A stretch of 30,736 bases of DNA from RGIG1934 sp045122895 (GCA_045122895.1 JBGVIE010000062.1:1-30736); one strand, 5' to 3'; positions 1 through 8,432 are shown, counted from the stretch's first letter. Translations and numbers: made by a program. Notes: generated by a model from the letters alone, not told the origin.

Positions 1-1037
1 CTTCCGCCAAATATCACCTTGTCCTCTTTGTCGGCAAGCTGCTTATACTTTAAGTACAATTCACCATTTTTCTCATCATTTACAGGATAATATGGCTCGT
101 CTCCCGGTTTCCACTCAGAACTGTATTCCTTGCTGATAACAGTTTTCTCTATATCGTTGCCATCATCGTCCTTACCAAATTCAAACCATTTATGTTCTAT
201 TATTCTTGTATACGGGGTCTCACTGTCTGTGTAGTTTACTGCTGCATTTCCCTGATAATTTGGTATATCAAGAACCTCATTTTCAAATCTTACTGAACGG
301 TATTCAAGTGTTCCAAGAGAAAAATCAAAATATGCATCAATAGGGCCCGTATAAACTACCTTCTTTGCAAGTTTATCATATTCTTCCCTGTTATCAAAAT
401 AATTAGTTGACAATCTTACTTCAATACCATCAAGCATATTCTCTACCATCTTTGTATATCCACCAATGGGAATTCCCTGGTAAAGAGCGTTAAAATAGTT
501 ATTATCAAAGGTAAATCTTACAGGTAATCTCTTTATGATAAACGCAGGAAGCTCACTACACTCTCTTCCCCACTGTTTCATAGTATATCCCTTAATAAGC
601 TTCTCATATATATCTTTACCAACAAGGCTGATTGCCTGTTCTTCAAGGTTCTTTGGCTCTGTGATTCCAGCCTCCAATCTCTGCTCTTCGATTTTTTTTG
701 CCGCTTCTTTTGGTGTTACAACTCCCCACATCTTATTGAAGGTGTACATATTAAATGGAAGCGAGTACAGCTCACCTTTATAATTTGCAACCGGTGAATT
801 TGTAAATCTGTTAAATTCTGCGAACCTATTCACATAATCCCATACTTTTTTGTTATTTGTGTGAAAAATATGAGCGCCATACTTATGCACATGAATTTTT
901 TCAATCACTTCAGTATACACATTTCCTGCTATGTTTGGTCTTTTATCTATTACTAATACTTTTTTCCCTGCATCAGCAGCTTCTCTGGCAAATACAGCAC
1001 CATACAATCCTGCTCCTACTACTAAATAATCGTACAT
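1..1037 (-). CDS. glf: UDP-galactopyranose mutase, C-terminus cut by window edge
   Basis: Flavoenzyme that interconverts UDP-galactopyranose and UDP-galactofuranose, the precursor of galactofuranose in surface glycans. Read leftward, the protein opens with MYDYLVVGAGLYGAVFAREA, a Rossmann FAD-binding GxGxxG motif, followed by an acidic end of the second strand (VLVIDKR) and the family motif KYGAHIFHTNN near residues 53-63. YTMKQWGREC and PIGGYTKM segments also fit Glf. The frame is open to the window edge, giving 345 whole codons of a family that is usually about 365-370 residues; the last readable residues (VIFGG) sit just before the conserved C-terminal arginine-containing segment, so only some 20 residues are missing. 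Start chosen at 1037 because AGGAG lies about 7 bases upstream. A terminator separates it from degV, so it probably has its own promoter or is read through from upstream. Confidence 0.93.
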   Translation of the reverse strand, partial: MYDYLVVGAGLYGAVFAREAADAGKKVLVIDKRPNIAGNVYTEVIEKIHVHKYGAHIFHTNNKKVWDYVNRFAEFNRFTNSPVANYKGELYSLPFNMYTFNKMWGVVTPKEAAKKIEEQRLEAGITEPKNLEEQAISLVGKDIYEKLIKGYTMKQWGRECSELPAFIIKRLPVRFTFDNNYFNALYQGIPIGGYTKMVENMLDGIEVRLSTNYFDNREEYDKLAKKVVYTGPIDAYFDFSLGTLEYRSVRFENEVLDIPNYQGNAAVNYTDSETPYTRIIEHKWFEFGKDDDGNDIEKTVISKEYSSEWKPGDEPYYPVNDEKNGELYLKYKQLADKEDKVIFGG

Positions 1038-1050
1038 ATTTTTTCTCCTA

Positions 1051-1087
1051 CAAAACAGACGTATCTCAACCTTTCAAGATACGCCTG
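1051..1087 (-). terminator. Rho-independent terminator after the DegV gene
   Basis: On the minus strand CAGGCGTATCT (1087-1077) pairs with AGATACGTCTG (1066-1056), an 11-bp stem with one G-T pair and a 10-base loop, followed by TTTTG. It lies 8 bases past the degV stop and just before the glf ribosome site, so it ends the rpmE-to-degV transcription block. Confidence 0.8.
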
Positions 1088-1094
1088 ATAATTA

Positions 1095-1985
1095 TTAATT
1101 CTCTATATTTTCTCTTTCCTCACCAAAGAAAAATACTGCAACAGTTCCCGGTCCTGTATGACTTCCAATAGTAGTACCTATGCTGTTAATTACAACTTTA
1201 CCGTCTAAGCTCTTAAATCGTTCTTCGATAAGATCAGCAACTGCTCTTGCATCCTCTATACATGCAGACTCCGAAATATAACACTTACCATTATAATCCA
1301 GACCGGCTCGCTCTTCCATCCTGTCAACTATTGCTTTTATAACTTTTTTCTTTGTTCTTATTTTTTCTCTTGGAATAAGTTTTCCGCAGGCATCAATAAA
1401 GAGTAACGGACAAATGCTCAGTGCATTGCCAAAAAAACCTGCACTCTTGGATATTCTTCCACCTCTTACAAAAAATTTGAGATCTGTAGAGAAAAACCAC
1501 GAGTTAACTTTAAGCTTATTCTCCTCTGTCCATCTATATAAATCATCAACAGCCATTCCCTCATCTCTTAAATCTGCTAATTTATCCATAAGCAAACCAT
1601 ATCCTGACGAGGCCCCAAGGGAATCAACGATATAAATCTTTCTGTCCGGATATTCTTCCTCAAGATTATTTTTTGCTATCATAGCAGAATTATACACTCC
1701 CGAAATCCCACTTGATAACGTGACATGAAGAATATCTTTTCCTTCATCCAGAAATCTTTTGAAATAGACCTGAAATTCTTCTGCATTTACCTGAGAAGTT
1801 TTAGTCATTGCACCTTTGTCCATCTTGTCATAAAAAACATCAAAAGGCATTGTTTTTCCCAGATCATCCAGATACTCCACTCCATCCAATTCATAGTGAA
1901 AACATATATAATTTATATCTCTTGACATAAAATGTTTTTCAGATAAATCTGCAGTAGAACAACAGCTTAATACATAGTCTCCCAT
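1095..1985 (-). CDS. DegV family fatty-acid-binding protein
   Basis: DegV/EDD-fold cytosolic protein. The family binds a fatty acid between two domains and in Firmicutes can act as the lipid-binding subunit of fatty acid kinase (FakB type); the actual partner here is unknown. Seen in the sequence: N-terminal strand DYVLSCCSTADL (the STxDL pattern of the family), TKTSQVN near residue 62, the loop LSSGISGVYNSA near 92-103, the SLGASSGYG segment, and the C-terminal IGTTIGSHTGPGTVAVFF. Length of about 296 residues is normal. Two ATGs (1988 and 1985) are adjacent; I prefer 1985 because GGGGG then sits 6 bases upstream, but 1988 is possible. It starts 12-15 bases after the prfA stop and so is likely cotranscribed with it. 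Confidence 0.88.
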   Translation of the reverse strand: MGDYVLSCCSTADLSEKHFMSRDINYICFHYELDGVEYLDDLGKTMPFDVFYDKMDKGAMTKTSQVNAEEFQVYFKRFLDEGKDILHVTLSSGISGVYNSAMIAKNNLEEEYPDRKIYIVDSLGASSGYGLLMDKLADLRDEGMAVDDLYRWTEENKLKVNSWFFSTDLKFFVRGGRISKSAGFFGNALSICPLLFIDACGKLIPREKIRTKKKVIKAIVDRMEERAGLDYNGKCYISESACIEDARAVADLIEERFKSLDGKVVINSIGTTIGSHTGPGTVAVFFFGEERENIEN

Positions 1986-2000
1986 CATATTCCCCCTTTA

Positions 2001-3074
2001 TTATTCCTCGTTCATCTTAGCAAGCTTAGCCGCCTGGTCAGCAGCGATACAAGCGTCAATGATTTCCTGAATATCACCATTCATTATCTTATCTAACTTA
2101 TAAAGTGTCAATCCAATTCTATGGTCAGTTACACGTCCCTGTGGGAAGTTGTAAGTTCTGATTTTTTCCGATCTGTCACCTGTACCAATCTGACTTCTTC
2201 TTGCTTCTGCCTCAGCATCATGCGCCTTCTGACACTCAATATCGTATAACTTAGCACGAAGAAGAGCAAAGGCTTTTGCTTTATTCTGAAGCTGCGATTT
2301 CTCTGTCTGGCTATATACAACAATTCCTGATGGGAAGTGAGTTAAACGAACGGCAGAATCTGTTGTATTGACACACTGACCACCGTTACCTGATGCACGC
2401 ATAACGTCAATTCTGATATCTTTTTCATCAATCTGAACATCCACTTCTTCTGCCTCCGGCATAACAGCGACTGTAATTGTTGACGTATGAATACGTCCGC
2501 CTGATTCTGTCTCAGGAACTCTTTGTACACGATGAACACCTGATTCATACTTAAGCACTGAATAAGCTCCTGTACCTGTAACCATAAATGTCACATACTT
2601 CATACCACCTATGCCAATATCTTCAGATTCCATAGTCTCTACTTTCCAGTTTCTTCCTTCTGCATAGTGTACATACATACGATATATCTCTGCCGCAAAA
2701 AGAGCTGCCTCATCACCGCCTGCTCCTGCACGAATCTCAACAATAACGTTCTTATCATCGTTAGGATCCTTTGGAAGTAACAGAATCTTAAGCTCATTTT
2801 CTAATTCTTCGATATTCGCCTTAGCCAAGTTGAGTTCCTCCTTGGCAAGTTCTCTCATCTCTTCATCTGATTCCTCTTCAAGAATTGCAAGACTGTCTTC
2901 CACATTCTGTTTCTCCTGCTTAAGCTTAGTGTAGGCTTCCACGATAGGAGCCAAATCACTCTGTTCCTTCATAAGCTTTCTAAACCTTGTATTATCGTTT
3001 GCAATTGTAGGGTCATTTAACTCCTGCATTAATTGCTCATATCTAAATAATAAATCATCTAACTTGTCAAACAT
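2001..3074 (-). CDS. prfA: Peptide chain release factor 1
   Basis: Class I release factor that reads UAA and UAG stop codons and triggers peptidyl-tRNA hydrolysis on the ribosome. The GGQ catalytic motif is at residues 231-233 (SGNGGQCVNTTDSAVRLTH); its glutamine is the residue methylated by PrmC, encoded just upstream. The stop-codon-reading tripeptide, PxT in this family, is at 187-189 as PET within VHRVQRVPETESGGR, which marks RF1 rather than RF2 (SPF). The 357-residue length is typical. It begins 3 bases after the prmC stop with only a weak purine-rich ribosome site (AATAAGAT), which suggests translational coupling. No frameshift is seen; RF2-style programmed frameshifting does not apply. 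Confidence 0.98.
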   Translation of the reverse strand: MFDKLDDLLFRYEQLMQELNDPTIANDNTRFRKLMKEQSDLAPIVEAYTKLKQEKQNVEDSLAILEEESDEEMRELAKEELNLAKANIEELENELKILLLPKDPNDDKNVIVEIRAGAGGDEAALFAAEIYRMYVHYAEGRNWKVETMESEDIGIGGMKYVTFMVTGTGAYSVLKYESGVHRVQRVPETESGGRIHTSTITVAVMPEAEEVDVQIDEKDIRIDVMRASGNGGQCVNTTDSAVRLTHFPSGIVVYSQTEKSQLQNKAKAFALLRAKLYDIECQKAHDAEAEARRSQIGTGDRSEKIRTYNFPQGRVTDHRIGLTLYKLDKIMNGDIQEIIDACIAADQAAKLAKMNEE

Positions 3075-3077
3075 ATC

Positions 3078-3917
3078 TTATTTCATTACTGTTACAACTC
3101 TGTCAAGACCTGACATATCCTTAATGGTTCGTATGTCATTAAATCCTGCATCCTTCATCATTTTTTCCACTGCTTCTGCCTGATTATATCCTATTTCATA
3201 AAAAAGACAGCCACCGGCATTTAATCTTGAAGCAGCACTATTCGTAATAATTCTATAGAATTTAAGCCCGTCTTCATCCCCGTCAAGAGCAATGAGCGGC
3301 TCAAAATCTTTCACTTCAGGTTCAAGTGTTAATATCACATCACTTTCTATATATGGTGGATTTGACACAATCACATCATATGTGTCTGTAATATTCTCAA
3401 ATAAATCACTGTATATTATATTACAGTTATGCACTTTTAGTCTAGCTTTATTATTATTTGCAACCTTTATCGCTTCCTCAGACACATCAACAGCATCAAC
3501 CATCACACCATGACACAGCTTTGCAATAGAAAGCGCTATGCATCCTGAACCTGTACACATATCAAGGACTTTACTGTTTTGATTCATGACTGTATTCACC
3601 ACAGCATCTACAAGAATCTCGGTATCAAATCTCGGTATAAGCACATGCTCATTTACAAAAAAATCAAATCCCATAAAGCACTGGCTGTTTGTAATATGCT
3701 GAACCGGCACTCTTTTTTGTCTGATCCTTATGTTGTGCATATACTTCTCTTCATCTTCTTCACTTACAAAGGACATCATCTGCGTCAAATATTTTGTTCT
3801 ATTCATATCGAAAGTATACTCAAATAATATCCATGCATCTGATGCTGCCTCAGCAATACCTGCCGAGGTCAACATATCCTCTGCACTATTCAGAATCTCT
3901 TTGTATGTCTTCTTCAT
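3078..3917 (-). CDS. prmC: Release factor glutamine N5-methyltransferase
   Basis: S-adenosylmethionine-dependent enzyme that methylates the GGQ glutamine of RF1 and RF2. Counting from the chosen start: an N-terminal helical factor-binding region, the conserved PRFDTE at about 95-100, the SAM-binding loop LDMCTGSGCIAL near 118-129, and the catalytic NPPY at 186-189. The reading frame is open to an earlier ATG at 3950, but I prefer 3917 (MKKTYKEIL): GGGAG lies 10 bases upstream, and family members start close to this helix. With this start it overlaps the end of the DUF1385 gene by 32 bases. The prmC-prfA pairing, in substrate-enzyme order, is common in bacteria and supports the call. Confidence 0.95.
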   Translation of the reverse strand: MKKTYKEILNSAEDMLTSAGIAEAASDAWILFEYTFDMNRTKYLTQMMSFVSEEDEEKYMHNIRIRQKRVPVQHITNSQCFMGFDFFVNEHVLIPRFDTEILVDAVVNTVMNQNSKVLDMCTGSGCIALSIAKLCHGVMVDAVDVSEEAIKVANNNKARLKVHNCNIIYSDLFENITDTYDVIVSNPPYIESDVILTLEPEVKDFEPLIALDGDEDGLKFYRIITNSAASRLNAGGCLFYEIGYNQAEAVEKMMKDAGFNDIRTIKDMSGLDRVVTVMK

Positions 3918-4830
3918 TAATATATGACTCCCAATCAAATACTGCTTCAATCGCCTTAATCGCTACTTCCACCATATCCTCTGACGGCTCTCTGGTTGTA
4001 AGTCTCTGAAGCCATAAGCCCGGTGCACTGATAATATTCACAATTTTTGAATCACTTCGTCCTGCAAGTCTTAATACTTCATAAGAAATACCTGCAATAA
4101 CAGGAATAAGAATAACTCTGCTAAGTAATCTTAGTGCCATCGTATCCACATGAACAATCATAAACATAATAACACTAATAATCATTACAAAAAGCAAAAA
4201 GCTTGTTCCGCATCTCTTGTGAAATCTTGAACTGCTCATAACATTATCTACTGTTAACTCTCTGCCTTCTTCAATACAATTAATACACTTATGTTCAGCA
4301 CCATGATACATATATGTACGCTGTATATCTTCCATCTTAGATATCACTATAATATATATTATAAAGACGAGAATTCTAAGAACTCCTTCTATTGCAGAAA
4401 TTATTCCCTTTGATAATATATTAAACTGCTTTTCAATCAAGCCTGCTATAAAAGTGGGAAGTAACATAAAAAGTGCTATCGCTATTAGAAATGAGATAAA
4501 AACAGTTATTCCCATTATGACATCTTCAGCCTTTTCCTTAAAAAGCTTGTCTGCCACTTTATCTCCAACTTTATCTTCTTCCTCTTCTTCATAAAAACTC
4601 GCAGAAAAAGTCAAAGTCTTTATTCCTACTATCAATGAATCTAAAAAATTAAAAGTTCCACGAATAAAAGGCAAGTTAAGAATCTTACTGTCTCCTGCTA
4701 TTCCCTTATATTCGTTTACAACTACCTCTATCTCTTTATCCGGTTTTCTGACTGCTACGGAATACTTTTCTTTATTCTTCATCATTATTCCTTCCAAAAC
4801 AGCCTGTCCGCCAATTCCTGATGGTTTCAT
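3886..4830 (-). CDS. DUF1385 family integral membrane protein (YqhQ-like)
   Basis: Member of the DUF1385/YqhQ family; its biochemical function is not known to me. The N-terminus MKPSGIGGQAVLEGIMMKN is the family hallmark. A hydrophobic stretch at about 105-132, another at about 150-165, and two more near 211-228 and 230-250 suggest a multi-pass membrane protein. Between them is the conserved block YMYHGAEHKCINC (about 174-186) and HKRCGTSFLLF (204-214), whose His and Cys residues look like a metal or active site, though that is inference. 314 residues is normal. GGAGG sits 7 bases before the ATG. It lies between rpmE and prmC and overlaps prmC, a placement typical of Clostridia, so the link to translation may only be positional. 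Confidence 0.93.
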   Translation of the reverse strand: MKPSGIGGQAVLEGIMMKNKEKYSVAVRKPDKEIEVVVNEYKGIAGDSKILNLPFIRGTFNFLDSLIVGIKTLTFSASFYEEEEEDKVGDKVADKLFKEKAEDVIMGITVFISFLIAIALFMLLPTFIAGLIEKQFNILSKGIISAIEGVLRILVFIIYIIVISKMEDIQRTYMYHGAEHKCINCIEEGRELTVDNVMSSSRFHKRCGTSFLLFVMIISVIMFMIVHVDTMALRLLSRVILIPVIAGISYEVLRLAGRSDSKIVNIISAPGLWLQRLTTREPSEDMVEVAIKAIEAVFDWESYINEEDIQRDSE

Positions 4831-4862
4831 GAGATTTCCTCCTTAAACCTTTTTCTTTACTG

Positions 4863-4896
4863 AAAAAAAGGTTGAGATTATAATAACCTCAACCTT
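4863..4896 (-). terminator. Rho-independent terminator after rpmE
   Basis: On the minus strand AAGGTTGAG (4896-4888) pairs perfectly with CTCAACCTT (4876-4868) across an 11-base loop and is followed by seven Ts. It lies 12 bases beyond the rpmE stop and upstream of the DUF1385 ribosome site, so it should reduce expression of the downstream block relative to rpmE. Confidence 0.82.
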
Positions 4897-4907
4897 GTCT
4901 GTCATAC

Positions 4908-5117
4908 TTAATTGTTGTCGCCCATACCATACTTACGGTTGAACTGATCAATACGTCCACGAGCCTTAGCAGCTTTCTGCTGGCCTGTGTAGAATGAATG
5001 ACACTTTGAACATATTTCTACGTGGATATCTTCCTTAGTTGATCCTGTTACAAATTCATTACCACAGTTGCAAACAACCTTTGCCTGGTAATAGTTAGGA
5101 TGAATTCCTTCTCTCAT
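4908..5117 (-). CDS. rpmE: 50S ribosomal protein L31, zinc-binding form
   Basis: Large-subunit ribosomal protein bL31 of the C+ (zinc ribbon) type. From the chosen start the four zinc ligands are Cys16, Cys18, Cys36 and Cys39 (CNCGNEF...ICSKCHSFYTGQQK), so this is the zinc-replete version and not the zinc-free paralog used under starvation. The 69-residue length fits. The frame extends to a GTG at 5126, but that GTG is the 3' part of the ribosome site AGAGGTG; the ATG at 5117 (MREGIHPNY, the usual L31 start) lies 6 bases after it. It follows rho by about 115 bases and has its own promoter. Confidence 0.97.
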   Translation of the reverse strand: MREGIHPNYYQAKVVCNCGNEFVTGSTKEDIHVEICSKCHSFYTGQQKAAKARGRIDQFNRKYGMGDNN

Positions 5118-5192
5118 TATTTTCACCTCTCTACAATATTATTCCTATGCAAATTGGCTTTCACCAACCTCATTCATAAAAACAGCTCTTGT

Positions 5193-5221
5193 AGTATATC
5201 ACAAGCACTATTTATATGCAA
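5193..5221 (-). promoter_or_regulatory. Sigma-A promoter of rpmE
   Basis: On the minus strand TTGCAT (5221-5216), a 17-base spacer and TATACT (5198-5193), with an extended -10 TG one base upstream. It lies between the rho stop and rpmE, pointing to rpmE. The transcript would have a leader of roughly 70 bases. Confidence 0.65.
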
Positions 5222-5231
5222 GTACTTTTTT

Positions 5232-6611
5232 CTACAATATTTTTGTCTTCTTTATCATCTGAACAAATTCGTTATTATTCTTGGTTTTGACGAACATATC
5301 AAGTATTTTTTCTACTGCTTCATCGCTCTTCATACCATTAGTAGCTTTTCTGATAATATATACTGCCTCAAGCTCTTCTTTAGATAATAATAAATCTTCC
5401 CTACGAGTTCCTGATTTAACTATATCGAGTGCAGGGAATACTCTCTTTTCTGAAAGCTTTCTGTCAAGTACAAGTTCCATATTACCTGTACCCTTGAATT
5501 CTTCGTATACAACATCATCCATCTTGCTTCCTGTATCAACAAGCGCTGTAGCAAGAATTGTAAGACTTCCGCCTTCTCTCATATTTCTGGCCGCACCAAA
5601 AAATCTCTTTGGCATATGAAGTGCTGCCGGGTCAAGACCACCAGACAATGTACGGCCACTTGCTGGAATAACCATATTGTAAGCTCTTGCAAGTCTTGTA
5701 ATACTGTCTAAAAGAATAACCACATCATCACCATGCTCAACTAATCTTTTAGCACGTTCTATAACCATCTCCGATACTCTCTTATGATGCTCCGGAAGTT
5801 CATCGAATGTTGAATATATTACTTCTACATTTTTTCCTTCGATAGCTTCTTTTATATCTGTAACTTCTTCTGGACGTTCATCGATAAGCAGGATAATCAT
5901 CTTCATCTTAGGATTATTTGTAAGAATTGATTTTGCAACTTCTTTTAAAAGTGTTGTCTTACCTGCCTTTGGAGGCGAGACAATCATACCTCTCTGCCCT
6001 TTACCAATTGGTGATATGAGATCTAATATTCTCATCGACATCTTTCCATTTGCAGTTTCCATTCTAAGTCTTTCATTTGGAAAAATAGGTGTTAAGTCTT
6101 CGAAATTCTTACGTTTTGCTGCCTCTTCAATAGTTCTTCCATTAATAGAGGTCAGGTACAATAAGGCACCAAATTTCTCGTTCTGAGTTCTGACTCTTAC
6201 TTTACCTGTAATAATATCACCTGTTTTAAGATTAAATCTTCTTATCTGTGATGGTGACACGTACACATCATTATCTCCCGGAAGATAATTTGCACATCTG
6301 ATAAATCCATATCCATCGCTCATAACTTCCAAAATACCATCCGCTGTAATTCCACTGTCCAGAGTTTTCTTCTCTTCTTCAGTAATATCACCTCTGAATA
6401 TTCTGGCAATGTTTTCATCACGTTTATTTTCCTGCTGCTCTTCTTTTTTCTCTTCTTTTTCCTCTTCTTCAGTTGCTTCCTTACTCTCTTCAAGTTCTAA
6501 AATAGCCTCAACAAGTTCACTCTTTTTCTTTGTTGTAACGCCTTTTATTCCCTTTTCCTTCGCCATATCACGGATTACAGCAACCGATAGACTCATCAAC
6601 TTTTCTCTCAT
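5232..6611 (-). CDS. rho: Transcription termination factor Rho
   Basis: Hexameric RNA helicase/ATPase that ends untranslated transcripts. Domains in order: Rho_N helical domain (residues 1-42, SVAVIRDMAKEKGIKG), an acidic/lysine-rich linker of about 45-65 (runs of EEEEKEEKKEEQ), the cold-shock-like RNA-binding domain with the RNP-type motif GYGFIR (100-105), and the RecA-like motor with Walker A SPPKAGKTTL (212-221), Walker B IILLIDERPEEVTD, and the RNA-contacting region containing SGGLDPAALHMPKRFFG. 459 residues is slightly longer than the E. coli protein because of the charged insert common in Firmicutes. AAAGG lies 9 bases before the ATG at 6611; a second ATG at 6596 is less well placed. 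No hairpin-plus-T terminator is evident after the gene. Confidence 0.98.
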   Translation of the reverse strand: MREKLMSLSVAVIRDMAKEKGIKGVTTKKKSELVEAILELEESKEATEEEEKEEKKEEQQENKRDENIARIFRGDITEEEKKTLDSGITADGILEVMSDGYGFIRCANYLPGDNDVYVSPSQIRRFNLKTGDIITGKVRVRTQNEKFGALLYLTSINGRTIEEAAKRKNFEDLTPIFPNERLRMETANGKMSMRILDLISPIGKGQRGMIVSPPKAGKTTLLKEVAKSILTNNPKMKMIILLIDERPEEVTDIKEAIEGKNVEVIYSTFDELPEHHKRVSEMVIERAKRLVEHGDDVVILLDSITRLARAYNMVIPASGRTLSGGLDPAALHMPKRFFGAARNMREGGSLTILATALVDTGSKMDDVVYEEFKGTGNMELVLDRKLSEKRVFPALDIVKSGTRREDLLLSKEELEAVYIIRKATNGMKSDEAVEKILDMFVKTKNNNEFVQMIKKTKIL

Positions 6612-6680
6612 ATTCTATTACCTTTCTATTTATTATTCTTCTATAATCGGGGTATTATTAATAGATGTTCTTTTAGACTA

Positions 6681-6729
6681 GCTACCATTATACAATATAT
6701 AAACAAAAAATGGTAGCGTTATTTTTTTT
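6681..6729 (+). repeat. 9-bp inverted repeat followed by T-tract between rho and engB
   Basis: GCTACCATT (6681-6689) and AATGGTAGC (6709-6717) are perfect inverted copies around a 19-base AT-rich loop, followed on the plus strand by GTTATTTTTTTTT. It resembles a weak terminator facing engB, yet no plus-strand gene precedes it. It sits within the leader region of the divergent rho gene, so it could instead act there. Confidence 0.4.
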
Positions 6730-6777
6730 TAAATGGTACAATATACCAAAATATGCTTATGAAAGGACACTTTTGAT

Positions 6778-7380
6778 ATGGTTATTAAGAATGTAAATCT
6801 TGAAACTGTTTGTGGAATTACCAGCAAATTACCTGATAACACTTTGCCTGAAATAGCTTTTGCAGGTAAATCAAATGTAGGTAAATCTTCTTTGATTAAT
6901 GGATTACTCAATAGAAAATCTTTGGCAAGGACTTCATCACAGCCTGGAAAAACACAGACTATTAATTTTTATAATGTAAATGAAGCTCTCTATTTTGTTG
7001 ACCTTCCGGGATACGGGTATGCAAAGGTCTCAAAAGAGACTCAGGAAAAATGGGGCGTTATGATTGAAAAATATTTAAGAACCTCTAAACAGTTAAAAGC
7101 TGTCTTTCTCCTTATAGACATACGTCATGACCCGTCAGCCAATGACAAGAATATGTATGAATGGATTGTCTATAATGGATATGAACCAATCATCATAGCT
7201 ACCAAACTCGACAAAATCAAGAGAAGTCAGCATGCCAAGCATATAAAAGCAATCAAAGAGGGTTTGGGAGTAAAACCGGGGACTATAATTCTTCCATTCT
7301 CAGCCCAGTCTAAACAGGGACGTGACGAAATCCTTGATTTAATTGAAGAATTAACTACAGATACTCCTACCGGCGAATAA
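6778..7380 (+). CDS. engB: Ribosome biogenesis GTPase EngB/YsxC
   Basis: TRAFAC-class GTPase needed for late 50S subunit assembly. G1 P-loop GKSNVGKS at residues 30-37, the switch I threonine region QPGKTQT (55-61), G3 DLPGYGYAKV starting at 75, G4 TKLDK and the C-terminal G5-like PFSAQSKQG are all present. The 200-residue single-domain length is typical of EngB and excludes Era or Der. AAAGGA lies 12 bases before the ATG at 6778. It is a single-gene unit, divergent from rho and closed by a strong terminator at 7379-7420. Confidence 0.97.
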   Translation: MVIKNVNLETVCGITSKLPDNTLPEIAFAGKSNVGKSSLINGLLNRKSLARTSSQPGKTQTINFYNVNEALYFVDLPGYGYAKVSKETQEKWGVMIEKYLRTSKQLKAVFLLIDIRHDPSANDKNMYEWIVYNGYEPIIIATKLDKIKRSQHAKHIKAIKEGLGVKPGTIILPFSAQSKQGRDEILDLIEELTTDTPTGE

Positions 7381-7420
7381 TATAAAAACAGCCCACCATA
7401 TGATGGGCTGTTTTTATATT
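7379..7420. terminator. Bidirectional terminator between engB and the Bax-inhibitor gene
   Basis: ACAGCCCA (7388-7395) pairs with TGGGCTGT (7404-7411) and the flanking AATATAAAA and TTTTATATT extend the stem outward to about 17 bp. A-tract on one side and T-tract on the other make it usable in both directions for the convergent genes on each side. Confidence 0.9.
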
Positions 7421-7499
7421 ATTCTTATTTCATCCATTAATTTTTCCATAAGCATAACATTTGAATTCATTATAATAATCCGCAAAGCTTCGTATCATA

Positions 7500-8276
7500 C
7501 TAGTCTCTGTTATTTGCAAATATAGCTAATAATCTAATAAATATGTTAATAAAGTCTAAATACAACTCCATTGCACCATATATTGCTATTGTATTTGCAG
7601 AAATCCCTGTAACTGATGCCTGTGCAGCCATTTTCTTTATCTTCTGAACATCATATGCTGTAAGAGCTGTAAATACAACTATAACCACTACAGATATAAG
7701 CCAGTCAAATGAGGAACTTCTAAAGATGAAAGCATTTAATAATGATGAAATAAGGCATCCTATTAATCCCATCATTGCAATAGAGCCAACCTTCGTTAAG
7801 TCTGCATCTACTATTGCACCGTAGGCTGCCATACATCCAAACACAAGAGCTGCAATAAAAAATGATTTTGCAACTACTCTGATATCAAAGGCTACGAAAA
7901 TAACTGACAATGTAGCTCCATTTAATATAGAATAAGCAAAGAAGCCTATCGCCGCTCCTATCATACTGTTTTTCGCTATAAATCTTGTAGTCATTGTAAT
8001 TGCTATCATCTCTGCAACGAAAACTAAAATAAAGTATAATCTACTTCCGCTTCCTATAAACATATTGTAAATAAATGTTTCATTCATAGCTAATGCGAAT
8101 GATGTGATTGCAGTTACTATAAGTGCTGCCACCATAACAGCAAATGTCTTTGGCATTACTTCCTTCGCACTCACAGTTTCATAACTCTGATACCCAGTTG
8201 TCCCTGCATATCCATTGTTATACTCTGAATACGGGTTGGAATAATTGTTGTTATCATATGGATTATAATCTGACAT
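7500..8276 (-). CDS. Bax inhibitor-1/YccA family membrane protein
   Basis: Seven-transmembrane TMBIM-family protein of the cytoplasmic membrane; bacterial homologues have been described as pH-sensitive calcium-leak channels, but the role here is not established. A polar Asn/Tyr/Gly-rich N-terminus (about residues 1-35, MSDYNPYDNNNYSNPYSEYN) precedes seven hydrophobic segments, with the family feature AYDVQKIKKMA in the loop before the last one and the terminal segment ELYLDFINIFIRLLAIF. Start chosen at 8276 because GGAGGG is 8 bases upstream; an upstream in-frame ATG at 8309 adds 11 residues without a ribosome site. 258 residues is normal. Transcribed alone from a consensus promoter. Confidence 0.92.
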   Translation of the reverse strand: MSDYNPYDNNNYSNPYSEYNNGYAGTTGYQSYETVSAKEVMPKTFAVMVAALIVTAITSFALAMNETFIYNMFIGSGSRLYFILVFVAEMIAITMTTRFIAKNSMIGAAIGFFAYSILNGATLSVIFVAFDIRVVAKSFFIAALVFGCMAAYGAIVDADLTKVGSIAMMGLIGCLISSLLNAFIFRSSSFDWLISVVVIVVFTALTAYDVQKIKKMAAQASVTGISANTIAIYGAMELYLDFINIFIRLLAIFANNRD

Positions 8277-8321
8277 AATATATACCCTCCAATCTAGTCT
8301 TATAACCATTTTGTTGTGACA

Positions 8322-8350
8322 ATTATATTATTATATTTTTTTTGTGTCAA
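8322..8350 (-). promoter_or_regulatory. Perfect-consensus sigma-A promoter of the Bax-inhibitor gene
   Basis: On the minus strand TTGACA (8350-8345), 17-base spacer, TATAAT (8327-8322): both hexamers match consensus exactly with optimal spacing, predicting strong expression. The near-identical 9-mers TTGTGACAA (8314-8322) and TTGTGTCAA (8342-8350) overlap the -10 and -35 elements. Confidence 0.85.
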
Positions 8351-8403
8351 TATAATATATAGTTCTAAAATATGAATTATTTATAAAACATCTAAATCTT
8401 TTC

Positions 8404-8432
8404 TTGAAATAATTTCCACTTTTTGATATTCT
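8404..8432 (+). promoter_or_regulatory. Probable sigma-A promoter of the ABC transporter gene
   Basis: TTGAAA (8404-8409), 17-base spacer, TATTCT (8427-8432), 36 bases before the start codon at 8469. AGGAGGG lies 6 bases before that start. Confidence 0.5.

Noticed and set aside
857..1171. 104-residue plus-strand ORF
   Set aside because: Lies over the glf and degV ends on the opposite strand, without ribosome site; hydrophobic-looking by chance of AT-rich complement.
5222..5231. Terminator directly after rho
   Set aside because: The A-rich bases after the stop are not preceded by a convincing stem; only the rpmE promoter is visible there.
7413..7493. 22-codon minus-strand ORF (MIRSFADYYNEF...) after the Bax-inhibitor gene
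   Set aside because: No ribosome site, no recognisable homology and it runs to the terminator; most likely 3' untranslated sequence.
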